Part shown: one piece after another, positions 45,955 to 55,156 of the stretch
Layout: every line of letters starts with the position of its first letter
Position numbering within the stretch: position 1 is the first letter of the stretch
Notes under the pieces: model-generated
What the model saw: only the letters and a program-made list of their open reading frames with translations
What the model was told of the DNA's origin: nothing
Databases searched by the model: none
Translations under genes and position numbers: made by a program
Source of the DNA: Streptomyces rimosus
Lineage (GTDB): Bacteria > Actinomycetota > Actinomycetes > Streptomycetales > Streptomycetaceae
Direction: 5' to 3'
DNA: 64,000 bases
Assembly (NCBI RefSeq): GCF_008704655.1
Contig: NZ_CP023688.1
Span: 930,001-994,000 of the forward strand

Positions 45955-46629
45955 ATGCAGGAGCCCGAGACGCAAGGGAACAGCCTCCGCACTGTCGGCG
46001 ACGTGATGACCCGCACCGTGATCAGCATCGGCCGCGCCGCCCCGTTCAAGGAAATCGTCCGCACGATGGAACAGTGGAAGGTCAGCGCCCTGCCCGTCGT
46101 CGAGGGCGAGGGGCGGGTGGTCGGCGTGGTGTCCGAGGCGGATCTGCTGCCCAAGGAGGAGTTCCGCGACCACACGCCCTCCCGCATCGAGCAGCTGCGG
46201 GTCCTGGACGCCCTGATCAAGTCCGGTGGGGTGACCGCCGACGAGCTGATGACCGCGCCCGCCGTGACCGTGCACGCGGACGCCACCCTGGCCCAGGCGG
46301 CGCGCACCATGGCCTGGTACCGCATCAAGCGGATGCCGGTGGTGGACGCCGTGGGGCGGCTCGAAGGGGTGGTCAGCCGCAGTGACCTGCTCAAGGTCTT
46401 CCTCCGCGAGGACGAGGACATCGCCGAGGAGGTCCGCCGCACGGTCGTCGGCCAGCTCTTCACCCACCGTGTGCACGACCTGACCGTCGAGGTGTCCGAG
46501 GGCATCGTCACGCTCTCCGGCACCCTGGCCGACACCTCGCTCATACCGGTGGCCGCGCGGCTGGCCCGCGCGGTCGAAGGGGTGGTCGAGGTCGACATAC
46601 GGCTGAGGGGCGGCCCGGAACGGCCGTAA
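45955..46629 (+). CDS. CBS-pair and BON-domain protein
   Basis: 224 residues. Two CBS motifs: VGDVMTRTVISIGRAAPFKE to VVGVVSEADLL, and VTADELMTAPAVTVHADATL to LEGVVSRSDLLKVFL. A C-terminal BON domain follows (VHDLTVEVSEGIVTLSGTLA; VEGVVEVDIRL), usually membrane- or polymer-interacting. Nucleotide-sensing coupled to envelope binding is inferred. GAAGGAG precedes the ATG. It follows the Crp-like gene; both types recur in actinobacterial stress/dormancy sets. Confidence 0.92.
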   Translation: MQEPETQGNSLRTVGDVMTRTVISIGRAAPFKEIVRTMEQWKVSALPVVEGEGRVVGVVSEADLLPKEEFRDHTPSRIEQLRVLDALIKSGGVTADELMTAPAVTVHADATLAQAARTMAWYRIKRMPVVDAVGRLEGVVSRSDLLKVFLREDEDIAEEVRRTVVGQLFTHRVHDLTVEVSEGIVTLSGTLADTSLIPVAARLARAVEGVVEVDIRLRGGPERP

Positions 46630-46746
46630 GGGGCGGGGCCGCCCCGTCCCACGCTCCGGGCGGCCCCGTACAGCACGGGCGAGCGCGACGCGCCAGCCAC
46701 TTTTCAGACATCACGCGCTGTTCATCGGCGCGACACCTTCATACGG

Positions 46747-46756
46747 CAACCGGTTG
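46747..46756. promoter_or_regulatory. 10-bp palindrome in the acyl-CoA synthetase promoter region
   Basis: CAACCGGTTG is a perfect palindrome about 60 bp upstream of the ATG, in a locally AT-rich stretch with TTGTTA and TAATCG spaced 16 bp as a possible promoter. A regulator-binding role is plausible; I cannot name the factor. Confidence 0.35.
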
Positions 46757-46807
46757 TTAGCTTACCGAGAAGTAGTAATCGCCTACATCCGTAGGGAGAA
46801 ATACTTC

Positions 46808-48373
46808 ATGACCACCGAGGCCGACATCGCCGCCGTAAAGGTGAATTCCCCCACGACCGCATTCCGCACCTATGTCGAATCGATTCTCCACGTGCTGTCC
46901 GCCGCACCGGACCGCCCCGTCGTCACCACGGCGGACGGCCGCCAGGTCACCGCCGGTGAATTCCGCGACGACGTCTACCGCATCGCGCGCGAATTGCGCG
47001 GCTGGGGTATCGGGCGCGGCAGCACCGTGTCCCTGCTCTCCGGTAACCGGCCCGAAGCCCTCACCGCCCGGTACGCGGCCAATCTGCTCGGCGCCCGCGC
47101 CGTCTTCCTGTACCAGGGCATGGCCCCCGAGACGCTGGCGCACATCGCCCGGAGCGTGGACACCGCGCTGCTGCTCGTCGACCCGGAGCTGCCGGAGGCC
47201 ACCGAAAGCCTGCTGGCCCACGCGCGGCCCCCGTACGTCCTGTCCTTCGGCCCCGGTGCGCACGGCCAGGACCTGCTGGCGCGCGCCGCGCGGCACGAGC
47301 CCCGCCCCGTACGGAGCGCGGCACGCGCCGAGGACGACTGGTGCATCCGCCACACCGGCGGCACCACCGGCGTCCCCAAGGGCGTCCGGATGCCGCACGG
47401 CCCCTACGAGGCCATGCTCGCCTTCGGCTCCCTCGGCGCCGGCGAACCGCCCCGCTTCCTGGCCTGCACCACCCTCGCCCACGTGGCCGGCAACATCGCC
47501 GACGCCACCCTCCTGGCCGGCGGCTCCGTGGTCCTCCAGGAGTCCTTCGACCCCGGCCGGGTGCTCGCCGCGGTCGAACGCGAGCGGATCAGCCACCTGT
47601 GGCTGCTGCCCCCGCTGATCTACCGCCTGCTCGACCACCCCGCCCTGGTCGGCACCGATCTGTCCAGCGTCCGGCGGATCTCCTACGGCGGCTGCGCCGC
47701 GTCGCCGACACGGCTGCGGCAGGCCCACGAGACCTTCGGCGCGGTCCTGTTCGGCGGTTACGGCCAGTCCGAGGCGGGCCATGTCACCGTCATCGGCCCT
47801 GACGAGCACGCGAAGATGCCCGCGGACGGGCAGGCCACGGTCGGCCGCGTGATCCCCGGCGTCGAGGTCGCGATCCACGACGAGCACGGCGCCCCCGTAC
47901 CCGTCGGCGCGGTGGGCGAGATCCGGGTCCGCTCCGGCCAGGCCATGACCGGCTACTGGAAGCAGCCCGAACTGACCGCACAGGTGCTGCGCGACGGATG
48001 GATGCACACCGGTGACCTCGGCCACCTCGACCACGAGGGCTACCTCTACATCGTCGACCGGCTCAAGGACATGATCATCGTGGTGGGCGGCCACGTCTAC
48101 ACCAGCGAGCTGGAGGACCTGCTGCTCACCCACCCGGACATCGCCCACTGCGCGGCGTTCGGCGTGCGCGGCCCGGATGCCGGCGAGGAGGTGCACATCG
48201 CGGTCGTCCCCGTACCGGAGCGCCCGCTCGACCTGGACCAGGTACGGGAGTACGTCACCCGGCACAAAGGCGCGATGTACGCGCCCTCCGGAATGCACCT
48301 GGTCACGGAGATCCCGCTGACGCCGGTGGGCAAGCCCGACAAGAAGCGGATTCGGGAGATGCTGGATGAGTGA
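46808..48373 (+). CDS. Acyl-CoA synthetase / AMP-dependent ligase
   Basis: 521 residues from the ATG with AGGGAGAAA upstream. ANL motifs: A3 HTGGTTGVPKGVRMPH, A5 GGYGQSEAGHVT, A7/A8 MHTGDLGHLDHEGYLYIVDR and DMIIVVGGHVYTSELEDLL, and the catalytic Lys in LTPVGKPDKKRIRE. It activates a carboxylic acid as acyl-AMP and then acyl-CoA; lacking a carrier domain it is FadD-like. The substrate is not predictable by eye. It converges on an alpha/beta hydrolase gene 27 bp away. Confidence 0.92.
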   Translation: MTTEADIAAVKVNSPTTAFRTYVESILHVLSAAPDRPVVTTADGRQVTAGEFRDDVYRIARELRGWGIGRGSTVSLLSGNRPEALTARYAANLLGARAVFLYQGMAPETLAHIARSVDTALLLVDPELPEATESLLAHARPPYVLSFGPGAHGQDLLARAARHEPRPVRSAARAEDDWCIRHTGGTTGVPKGVRMPHGPYEAMLAFGSLGAGEPPRFLACTTLAHVAGNIADATLLAGGSVVLQESFDPGRVLAAVERERISHLWLLPPLIYRLLDHPALVGTDLSSVRRISYGGCAASPTRLRQAHETFGAVLFGGYGQSEAGHVTVIGPDEHAKMPADGQATVGRVIPGVEVAIHDEHGAPVPVGAVGEIRVRSGQAMTGYWKQPELTAQVLRDGWMHTGDLGHLDHEGYLYIVDRLKDMIIVVGGHVYTSELEDLLLTHPDIAHCAAFGVRGPDAGEEVHIAVVPVPERPLDLDQVREYVTRHKGAMYAPSGMHLVTEIPLTPVGKPDKKRIREMLDE

Positions 48374-48400
48374 AGGAGGATCGGGGCCAGGAGCGGTGAA

Positions 48401-49216
48401 TCAGACTTTCCGCCACCCCGCGAAGAATTCCACGATGGCGGAATTCACCAGCTCCGGCTTTTCCAGATACCCGTAATGACCGCACCCGGCCAGCTCGGTG
48501 TACGCGGCGCCGGGAATGCACTCGGCGACCTCGCGCACCAACTGCGGACGGACGATCCGGTCGTCCCCGAACCCGATGACCAGACACGGGCAGCGAATGG
48601 CCCGGTACGCGGGCCGCCGGTCCCGGATCACCTGAAGGCCCAACTGGCCGCGGACACCGGTGAAATCCGTCGCCGCCGTCATCTCGAAGATGTCCAACCA
48701 GCCCCGCAGCCGCTCCTCGTCGGCGAGCGTCTCCCCCGACAGGTACTGCAGGGCCTGGACGTAGGCGGCGTACCGGGGCGGGAGCACGGCCCCGCTGTCG
48801 CACAGGGCGATCTCGGCCGACGCCATCACACCGACCAGCGTGTCCGCCCGGCCGATGGTCGCCATCAGCACGGCCTGGCCGACGAGTCCGGGCCGGGCGA
48901 CGAGCAATTCCTGTACGACGATCGACCCCAGCGAGAAACCCACGACGCGGCATGGCCCCGGGCTCACATGGGCGATGAGAGCGGCGAGGTCGGCCGCCAT
49001 GTCGTCGAGCGTGAAAGGACGCTCGGGGTGACCGTTCGGCGCGACGCCCCGGTGGTCGAAGGTGATCACCCGGTATCCGGCCGCGGTCAGGGCGGGCACC
49101 TGGTGCGCGCGCCACACCCGTCCGGGCGCGCCGGTCCCGGTGACCATCACGACCGGTTCCCCGGACCCGTACTCCTGGTACGCGAGACGCATTCCGTTCG
49201 TCCTCAGCACCGGCAT
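48401..49216 (-). CDS. Alpha/beta hydrolase
   Basis: 271 residues from the ATG giving MPVLRTNGMRLAYQEYG. The oxyanion/strand segment VVMVTGTGAPGRVW, nucleophile elbow VVGFSLGSIVVQEL (Ser), acid FGDDRIVRP and GCGHYGYLEKPE (His) make a full catalytic triad. A GGGAGGG motif lies ~13 bp upstream of the start. It could be an esterase, lactonase or thioesterase-like enzyme; the convergent acyl-CoA synthetase hints at an acyl substrate, which is inference. Confidence 0.9.
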   Translation of the reverse strand: MPVLRTNGMRLAYQEYGSGEPVVMVTGTGAPGRVWRAHQVPALTAAGYRVITFDHRGVAPNGHPERPFTLDDMAADLAALIAHVSPGPCRVVGFSLGSIVVQELLVARPGLVGQAVLMATIGRADTLVGVMASAEIALCDSGAVLPPRYAAYVQALQYLSGETLADEERLRGWLDIFEMTAATDFTGVRGQLGLQVIRDRRPAYRAIRCPCLVIGFGDDRIVRPQLVREVAECIPGAAYTELAGCGHYGYLEKPELVNSAIVEFFAGWRKV

Positions 49217-49506
49217 CGGCCCGTTCCCTCCCCCGCCCACGGAACAACCCGGACATGCACACCATCACAGCAGATCCGACCGTCCGCGCACCGGTGTCCA
49301 ACCGACCGATCTCCCGCGGAGGCGGTGCGGACCACGGCGAGTTCCCGGCGGAACGGAAACAGCCCGGGGCGATGCGGCAGCCCCCGCTCTCATCACGCCA
49401 CTCGGTGGCCGCCCGACCCCTTGTGCCGTGCCGCGCGAGCGTTTCCTATGACAGCAGGCCCGAAAACCCGTCCTGCCGGCCGTCGCCGGTCGAGAGAGGC
49501 TGTCGT

Positions 49507-50583
49507 ATGCGGAGCGTGGGTGTGGAAGAAGAACTGCTCCTGGTGGATCCGTACTCGGGAGAGCCGCGAGCCGTCGCCGGGACCGTGCTGGCCTCGACTC
49601 CGCACGATTCCACGTTGGACAAGGAACTGCACCGCGAGCAGCTGGAGATCGCCACCCGCCCCAGGACGCTGATCGAGGACCTGGCCGAGGAGGTCGGACG
49701 CTGGCGCGGCGAGGCGGCGCACCGGGCGCGCCGGGCCGGTACGGAGCTGGCGGCCCTGGCCACCTCTCCCCTGCCCGTGACGCCGTCCCTCAGTGTGGAC
49801 GAGCGCTACCAGCGGCTGGAGGAGGAGTTCGGCCGTACCGCACAGGAGCAGCTGGCCTGCGGCTGCCACATCCACGTGGCCGTGGAGTCCGACGACGAGG
49901 GCGTGGCCGTACTGGACCGCATCCGCCCCTGGCTCCCGACTCTCCTGGCCCTGAGCGCCAACTCGCCCTTCTGGCAGGGCAAGGACACCCGGTACAGCAG
50001 CTACCGGAGCCGGGTATGGGGCCGTTGGCCGTCCTCCGGACCGATGGAGCCGTTCGGGAGCGCGGAGAACTATCACCGGCGGGTACAGGAGATGCTGGCG
50101 ACCGGCACCCTGCTCGACGAGGGCATGATCTACTTCGACGCCCGGCTGTCGCGCCACTACCCCACCGTCGAGATCAGAGTCGCCGACGTGTGCTTGCAGT
50201 CCGACGACACGGTGCTGCTCGCCGCGCTGACCCGCGGACTGGTCGAGACCGCCGCCCGCGCGTGGCGCGCGGGCGAGCCGCCGGACTCCGCCGGCATCGG
50301 CCTGCTGCGGCTCGCCACCTGGCGGGCCGGCCGGTCGGGCCTCTCCGGCCGGCTCGTCCACCCGCTCACCTGGACCCCGGCCCCCGCCGAAGCCGTGGTC
50401 CGCGCCCTCCTCGACCACGTCAGCGAGGCCCTGGAGGACATCGGCGACCTCGCCCTCGCCAAGGAGGGCCTCGACACCCTGATGGGCCGCGGCAACGGGG
50501 CCCAGGTACAGCGGGAACTGCTGGCGCGTACGGGGGACCTGCGGTCGGTCGTCGGGGAGTGCGTGCGGCGTACCGCGGCCTGA
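49507..50583 (+). CDS. YbdK-type carboxylate-amine ligase (glutamate-cysteine ligase 2 family)
   Basis: 358 residues from the ATG with MRSVGVEEELLLVDPYSGEP, the family's N-terminal signature. ACGCHIHVAVESDDEG carries metal-binding His residues, and HYPTVEIRVADVCLQSDDTV the C-terminal active-site segment. These enzymes show weak gamma-glutamylcysteine synthesis and may ligate other amines in vivo. Upstream in-frame sequence is not coding-like. Confidence 0.9.
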   Translation: MRSVGVEEELLLVDPYSGEPRAVAGTVLASTPHDSTLDKELHREQLEIATRPRTLIEDLAEEVGRWRGEAAHRARRAGTELAALATSPLPVTPSLSVDERYQRLEEEFGRTAQEQLACGCHIHVAVESDDEGVAVLDRIRPWLPTLLALSANSPFWQGKDTRYSSYRSRVWGRWPSSGPMEPFGSAENYHRRVQEMLATGTLLDEGMIYFDARLSRHYPTVEIRVADVCLQSDDTVLLAALTRGLVETAARAWRAGEPPDSAGIGLLRLATWRAGRSGLSGRLVHPLTWTPAPAEAVVRALLDHVSEALEDIGDLALAKEGLDTLMGRGNGAQVQRELLARTGDLRSVVGECVRRTAA

Positions 50584-50889
50584 GGGGGGCGGGGTGCGGG
50601 TTACGGGGGCGAGCCGCGGACAACGGTGCGCCCCGGGGGAAATGCCGCACATGAACGACGCCTTCACACTCCTCCGGCACGCGACCGGACTCCTCCCCAC
50701 AGGAGCCCGCACCACGAGCCTCCTGGCCGCTCCTCACGAACGCCGCGCGCCAGCTCTGGCTGATGGCGCAGGCCCCACACGGCTCAGTCGAGGCCCAGTC
50801 CGTCCTCGTACGCCTCGGAAACGCGCGCGAGTTGTTGCGTGAGAGCCATATCGGCAGTATCCGGTTGAGGTATCCGCAGGTGAAAGGGA
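50584..50889. other. Intergenic, nothing recognised
   Basis: Spacer of ~306 bp between the YbdK-like gene and the convergent MmyB-type regulator. No coding frame, hairpin or repeat stands out. Confidence 0.5.
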
Positions 50890-51834
50890 TTATTCGGGAT
50901 TCAACGCGCCCTCGGCGCCCGGCTCCGAAGTCACACCCCGATCACCCGCCGCGCATTCGCTCAGCGCCCCCAATTTCCCGGCCGTCCCGTCGTCCGACGG
51001 CAGGCAGGAGACCAGCGTGACCCCTGGCGTGTCGACCGGTGTGAGTTTGACGTAGTCGAACGTCAGGCGGCCCAGGTGCGGGTGGTCGAAGACGCGGCGG
51101 GTGGGGCGGAATTCGGCGATGTCGTGGGTGTCCCACCAGGTGCGGAATTCCTCGCTGCGTTCGCGGAGTTCGGCGGTCAGGCGGGTGAACGCCGGGTCGC
51201 CGGTGTGCCGGTCTGCGCTGGCTCGGTACTGCTCCAGCAGCGTACGGGCCTGGTCGGGCCAGTCGGCCAGGAGCGTACGGATGCGGGGGTCGGTGAATAC
51301 CAGGCGGAGCAGATTGCGTTCGGGATCGTCCCAGTGGGCCGGGTCCCCGATGAGGCCCGCTTCGGCGCGGTTCCAGGCCAGCAGGTCCCAGTTGGCGGCG
51401 ACCACGTACGCCGGGTGCGGGTCGAGCGCGTCCACGAGCCGCTGCAACGGCCGGCCTCCGGCCCGTACCGCGTCGGGCGCCGGCAACGGCTGTCCGGCCA
51501 GGGCGAACAGGTGGCGGGTCTCGGCCGGGGACAGGTACAGGACCCGGGCCAGACTGTGCAGTACCTGACGGCTCACGGTGATGTCCCTGGCCTGTTCGAG
51601 CCACGTGTACCACGTGACGCTGACACCCGACAGGGTCGCGACCTCCTCGCGGCGCAGTCCGGGCGTACGGCGGCGCGGGCCCGCCGGGAGGCCCGCGTCA
51701 CCGGGGGCGATGCGTTCCCGGCGGGAGCGGAGGAAGGCGGCCAGCACCCGGCGCCGTTCGGGGCCGGATGCCGTTCCCGCCCCGCTCGGCACGGCCTCGC
51801 GCCGCCCGTCCGTCCCGGCTTCGCGCCTGCTCAT
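50890..51834 (-). CDS. MmyB-type XRE-family regulator
   Basis: 314 residues. The Xre helix-turn-helix is at ~50-85 (GLRREEVATLSGVSVTWYTW) and the MmyB-like ligand domain follows: PHPAYVVAANWDLLAWNRAE, FDHPHLGRLTFDYVKL. Members often control a divergently transcribed oxidoreductase or exporter; here the neighbour is a DHA2 transporter 144 bp away. The ligand pocket is thought to take lipophilic molecules. The start could be one of several in the low-complexity first 25 residues. Confidence 0.9.
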   Translation of the reverse strand: MSRREAGTDGRREAVPSGAGTASGPERRRVLAAFLRSRRERIAPGDAGLPAGPRRRTPGLRREEVATLSGVSVTWYTWLEQARDITVSRQVLHSLARVLYLSPAETRHLFALAGQPLPAPDAVRAGGRPLQRLVDALDPHPAYVVAANWDLLAWNRAEAGLIGDPAHWDDPERNLLRLVFTDPRIRTLLADWPDQARTLLEQYRASADRHTGDPAFTRLTAELRERSEEFRTWWDTHDIAEFRPTRRVFDHPHLGRLTFDYVKLTPVDTPGVTLVSCLPSDDGTAGKLGALSECAAGDRGVTSEPGAEGALNPE

Positions 51835-51978
51835 CGCGCTTCTTCCCCCGCCCGTTCACCCGTTCAGGACGCGTGCCCCCGTCATCGCTCCCAGTGCTTC
51901 CGACCTCATGGGGGTACCGCCACCACCAGCATAAATGGCCTCTGTTCCCTCGCCCGGGCCCGGACGAGGGTCGGGATC

Positions 51979-53454
51979 ATGACGTACACCAGACCACCGG
52001 CCGACTCCGGATACGACGTCCTTAGGGCGGACGCGGATCGTGCCCACGCCGCGCCATCCCCCTGGCGCGCCCTCTCCGTCGTCCTCATCGGCATCTTCGT
52101 GGCCGTACTGGACACCTTCATCGTCCTCGTGGCCACTCCGGCCATCCAGCGGGACCTGCATGCCTCGGACGCGGATGTGCAGCTCGTCCTCGCCGGCTAT
52201 CAGCTCGCCTACGCCGTCGCCCTGATCACCGGCGCCCGTCTCGGCGACCTGTTCGGCCGCAAACGGTGCTTCCTGATCGGTATGGCTCTCTTCACGCTCG
52301 CTTCGGTGGCCTGTGCTGCCGCACCCGGCGCCGGAGCACTGATCGGCGCACGCCTCGTCCAGGGACTCGGCGCCGCCGTGATGTCCCCGCAGGTCTTCTC
52401 GACGATCCAGGTGCTGCTGCCGCCGGAGCGGCGCGCACGGGCGTTCGGTGTGCTCGGCGCGGTCATCGGTACGGCCGGGGTCGCCGGACAGCTCCTCGGC
52501 GGCGTGCTGGTCTCCGCCGATCTCTTCGGTACGTCCTGGCGCCCGATCTTCTGGGTGAACGTACCCGTCGGCCTGCTCACGCTGGCGCTGGCGGCCGTCC
52601 TCGTCCCCGAGTCGCGGGCCCCGGAGGCGCGCCGCCTCGACCTGGCGGGCGCGGCCGTCCTGACGCCCGCGCTCTTTCTCCTCGTCGTACCGCTGGTCGA
52701 GGGCCGGGAGGCCGGCTGGCCGCTGTGGACGTGGCTCAGCCTGGCCCTGGGGGCACTGGCCCTCGTCGCCTTCGCGCGCGTGGAACGCCGGGTGGAGGCA
52801 CGCGGCGGTTCCCCTCTCGTACGGCTGCGTCTGCTGCGGTCGCGCGCCTTCGCGGTCGGAATGGTGCTGGTCCTGCTCACGTACTTCGGGATCAACTCCT
52901 TCTTCCTGGTCCTGTCCGTCACCCTTCAGGACGGCCTCGGCCTGGGCACTCTCGCCGCCGGAGCCTTCTATCTGCCGTTCGCGGCGGCCTTCTTCGCCGG
53001 CAGCCTCGCCGCCGGGCGCCTGGCCCGTTACGGGCGGCGCCTGTTGCAGGCCGGGGCGCTCGTCCTCGGCCTCGGTCACGCGGCCGCCATCGCCGTCGTC
53101 CTCCAGGCCGGGGCCGCGCTGACCGCCTGGCATCTCGCCGTACCGCTGCTGGTGATCGGCGCGGGCACCGGCGTGCTGGTCACGCCGCTGCTCAATGCCG
53201 TACTCGCCCGCGTACGTCCCGCGGAGATCGGCATGGCCTCCGGCATCCTCTCCACCAGCCAGCAGGTGGGCGGCTCGGTCGGCGTCGCCGCCATCGGCGT
53301 CATCTTCTACGGCACGCTGGGCGACGCCACACACCACGACCCGGCCGCGTACGGGCCCGCCCTGGCCGCCGCGCTGGCCTTCTGTCTGGCACTGGCCGTC
53401 GCGGTGTCCGTCCTGCTGCGGGCACTGCCACAGCCGCCCGGGGCGGGTCAGTAG
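51979..53454 (+). CDS. DHA2-family MFS drug transporter (14 TM)
   Basis: 491 residues. The N-terminal helix carries the DHA2-type LIGIFVAVLDTFIVLVATPA, motif A follows (ARLGDLFGRKRCFL), and motif C-like sequence GAVIGTAGVAGQLLGGVLV is present. Fourteen membrane segments are consistent with the length. It is a proton-driven multidrug exporter, probably under control of the divergent MmyB regulator. Confidence 0.92.
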   Translation: MTYTRPPADSGYDVLRADADRAHAAPSPWRALSVVLIGIFVAVLDTFIVLVATPAIQRDLHASDADVQLVLAGYQLAYAVALITGARLGDLFGRKRCFLIGMALFTLASVACAAAPGAGALIGARLVQGLGAAVMSPQVFSTIQVLLPPERRARAFGVLGAVIGTAGVAGQLLGGVLVSADLFGTSWRPIFWVNVPVGLLTLALAAVLVPESRAPEARRLDLAGAAVLTPALFLLVVPLVEGREAGWPLWTWLSLALGALALVAFARVERRVEARGGSPLVRLRLLRSRAFAVGMVLVLLTYFGINSFFLVLSVTLQDGLGLGTLAAGAFYLPFAAAFFAGSLAAGRLARYGRRLLQAGALVLGLGHAAAIAVVLQAGAALTAWHLAVPLLVIGAGTGVLVTPLLNAVLARVRPAEIGMASGILSTSQQVGGSVGVAAIGVIFYGTLGDATHHDPAAYGPALAAALAFCLALAVAVSVLLRALPQPPGAGQ

Positions 53455-53533
53455 GTGTCCGGGTCACCGGGCGGAATCCCCGTGGAAAGATCACGCCATT
53501 ACCCACGCACGGTTTCGGTGACGGAGGACGACG

Positions 53534-54097
53534 ATGTTCGCGATATCCCTGGGTGACGACGGTGCGGTGCTGTGCCCCCTCGAACCCTGGCAGGCCGAGG
53601 AGTTGCTGGCCCATATCGACCGGGGGCGGGAGTTCATCGGGCAGTACAACGGTCTGCCGGAGGTGCTGGGGGACTTGGACGCGTGCCGCGCGTTCCTCCG
53701 TACGTACGCGGAGAAGGTCGCCTCCGACACCGGGCACCTGTACGGCATCCGGACCGACGGCACGCTGGTCGGCGCGGTCTTCTTCCGGACGATGGACATC
53801 GCGCAGGGCACCGCCGAGGTGGGCTGCTGGCTGGAGCCGGCGGCCGCGGGCAAGGGGCTGGTGACCCGGGCCGTACGGGTGCTCATCGACTGGGCCGTGG
53901 AAGTGCGGGGCATCCACCGCGTGGAGTGGTGGGCCGCGGCGGAGAACCTGCCCAGCATCGCGGTGGCCCGGCGGCTGGGGATGACGCGGGACGGGGTCGC
54001 GCGCCAAAGCTATCCGTACCGGGGCAAGCGGCACGACATGGAGATCTGGTCGGTACTGGCGCCGGAGTGGCGGGCGCAGCGGTCGGCGGATCGCTGA
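53534..54097 (+). CDS. GNAT-family N-acetyltransferase (RimJ/RimL type)
   Basis: 187 residues. The acetyl-CoA-binding segment appears as GCWLEPAAAGKGLVTRAVRV, followed by HRVEWWAAAENLPSIAVARR and the C-terminal YRGKRHDMEIWSVL typical of Rim/ribosomal-protein-like acetyltransferases. It acetylates an amine on a protein or antibiotic; the substrate is unknown. It stands 80 bp after the transporter gene. Confidence 0.88.
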   Translation: MFAISLGDDGAVLCPLEPWQAEELLAHIDRGREFIGQYNGLPEVLGDLDACRAFLRTYAEKVASDTGHLYGIRTDGTLVGAVFFRTMDIAQGTAEVGCWLEPAAAGKGLVTRAVRVLIDWAVEVRGIHRVEWWAAAENLPSIAVARRLGMTRDGVARQSYPYRGKRHDMEIWSVLAPEWRAQRSADR

Positions 54098-54463
54098 CCC
54101 CCGACAGGCGATCGACAGGCTATCGGCGGGCCCGGTTGGCCCCCAGCTGACCGCGGTCGGCACCGAAGGCCGTCACCGGCCCCTTCCGGGGCAGGTACCG
54201 CGGAAGTTGTACAACCTCTGCCGCTACCGCCGTTGGCGGAGCCCGGACATCAACTCCTGGTTGCCCCGATCTCCATGCGTGGGTTGACGAAGGGCACCAC
54301 GCCGCACGGATAGCTTCTCCCCCGTGCCGCGCTGAGGCGAACGGGGAGCGTCACCGCCAGAGTCGCCGCAGCGCCGTACGGCCATCAGTGGGTGTATCGG
54401 TACGGCCGATGACGTACGCGTCGGCCGTACCGGTGGCGCCCCATGCCCCGAAGGGGGAACGCA
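54098..54463. other. Intergenic region
   Basis: About 365 bp before the peptidoglycan-binding gene. It presumably holds its promoter. No gene or clear repeat is seen. Confidence 0.4.
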
Positions 54464-54915
54464 ATGCGACCGAATGCCGTGACGAGGATTCTCGTCAGTG
54501 TCACCGCCGCCGCCGGAATCGCCGCCGGGGGCCTGGCGGGGGCGGGCGCCAGCTTCGCGGCGTCCGCGCCGACGGCCCAGCCGGTGATGAGCGCCGAGGC
54601 CGTCACCGTGCTCGCGGTGAACAACTTCGGTCTGTCCGTCGCGGAGGCCAAGAAGGTCCAGCGGTGGCTCAAGACGTACTGGGGGTACACCGGAGCGATC
54701 GACGGCCGGCTGGGACGGGCAGCTGGAAGGCGTTCCAGCGCTGCCTCAAGGCGAACTGGGGCTACACCGGAGCGATCGACGGGAAGGTCGGGTCCGGCAC
54801 CGTCAAGACGCTGCAGCGTCTGCTGAAGCACAGCTGGGGCTACACCGGCCAGATCGACGGTGAGGCCGGCAAGGGGACCAAGGCCGCGTTCAGGCGGTTC
54901 GCCAACGGCATCTAG
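54464..54915 (+). pseudogene. Secreted peptidoglycan-binding protein with a single-base frameshift
   Basis: A signal peptide (ILVSVTAAAGIAAGGLAGAG) and first repeat KKVQRWLKTYWGYTGAIDGR lie in one frame; the next two repeats (WKAFQRCLKANWGYTGAIDG and LQRLLKHSWGYTGQIDGEAG) are in another. The shift at ~54710-54716, beside CTGGGACGGG, is explained by one missing G. The three PG_binding_1-like repeats would otherwise give ~150 residues. It is either a genuine frameshift or a sequencing error in a G run. Confidence 0.8.
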
Positions 54916-55156
54916 TATCCCGCCGACACCAGATGCCCCTGCGGCGCCCGATGTCCCATCGGCACCTCGTGTCCTCGCACGGTCGCTGACCGGCGGCTGA
55001 CCGACGACTGACCGGCGAACCGCGTCGGGCGGCGCGCTGTCATCGGCGTGCCGCCCGATCGCCGGTGCACGAGGCGGTGTTACGAAGGTGCCGTCGCCGG
55101 GCAGCCCGGTGCTGACCGGTCCGGTGGCCACCGCCCGGGTTCCGGCCGGGTCCGGG

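Noticed and set aside
54388..54463. Upstream start for the PG-binding protein
   Set aside because: The ATG at 54464 directly opens a clean signal peptide; the upstream frame does not.
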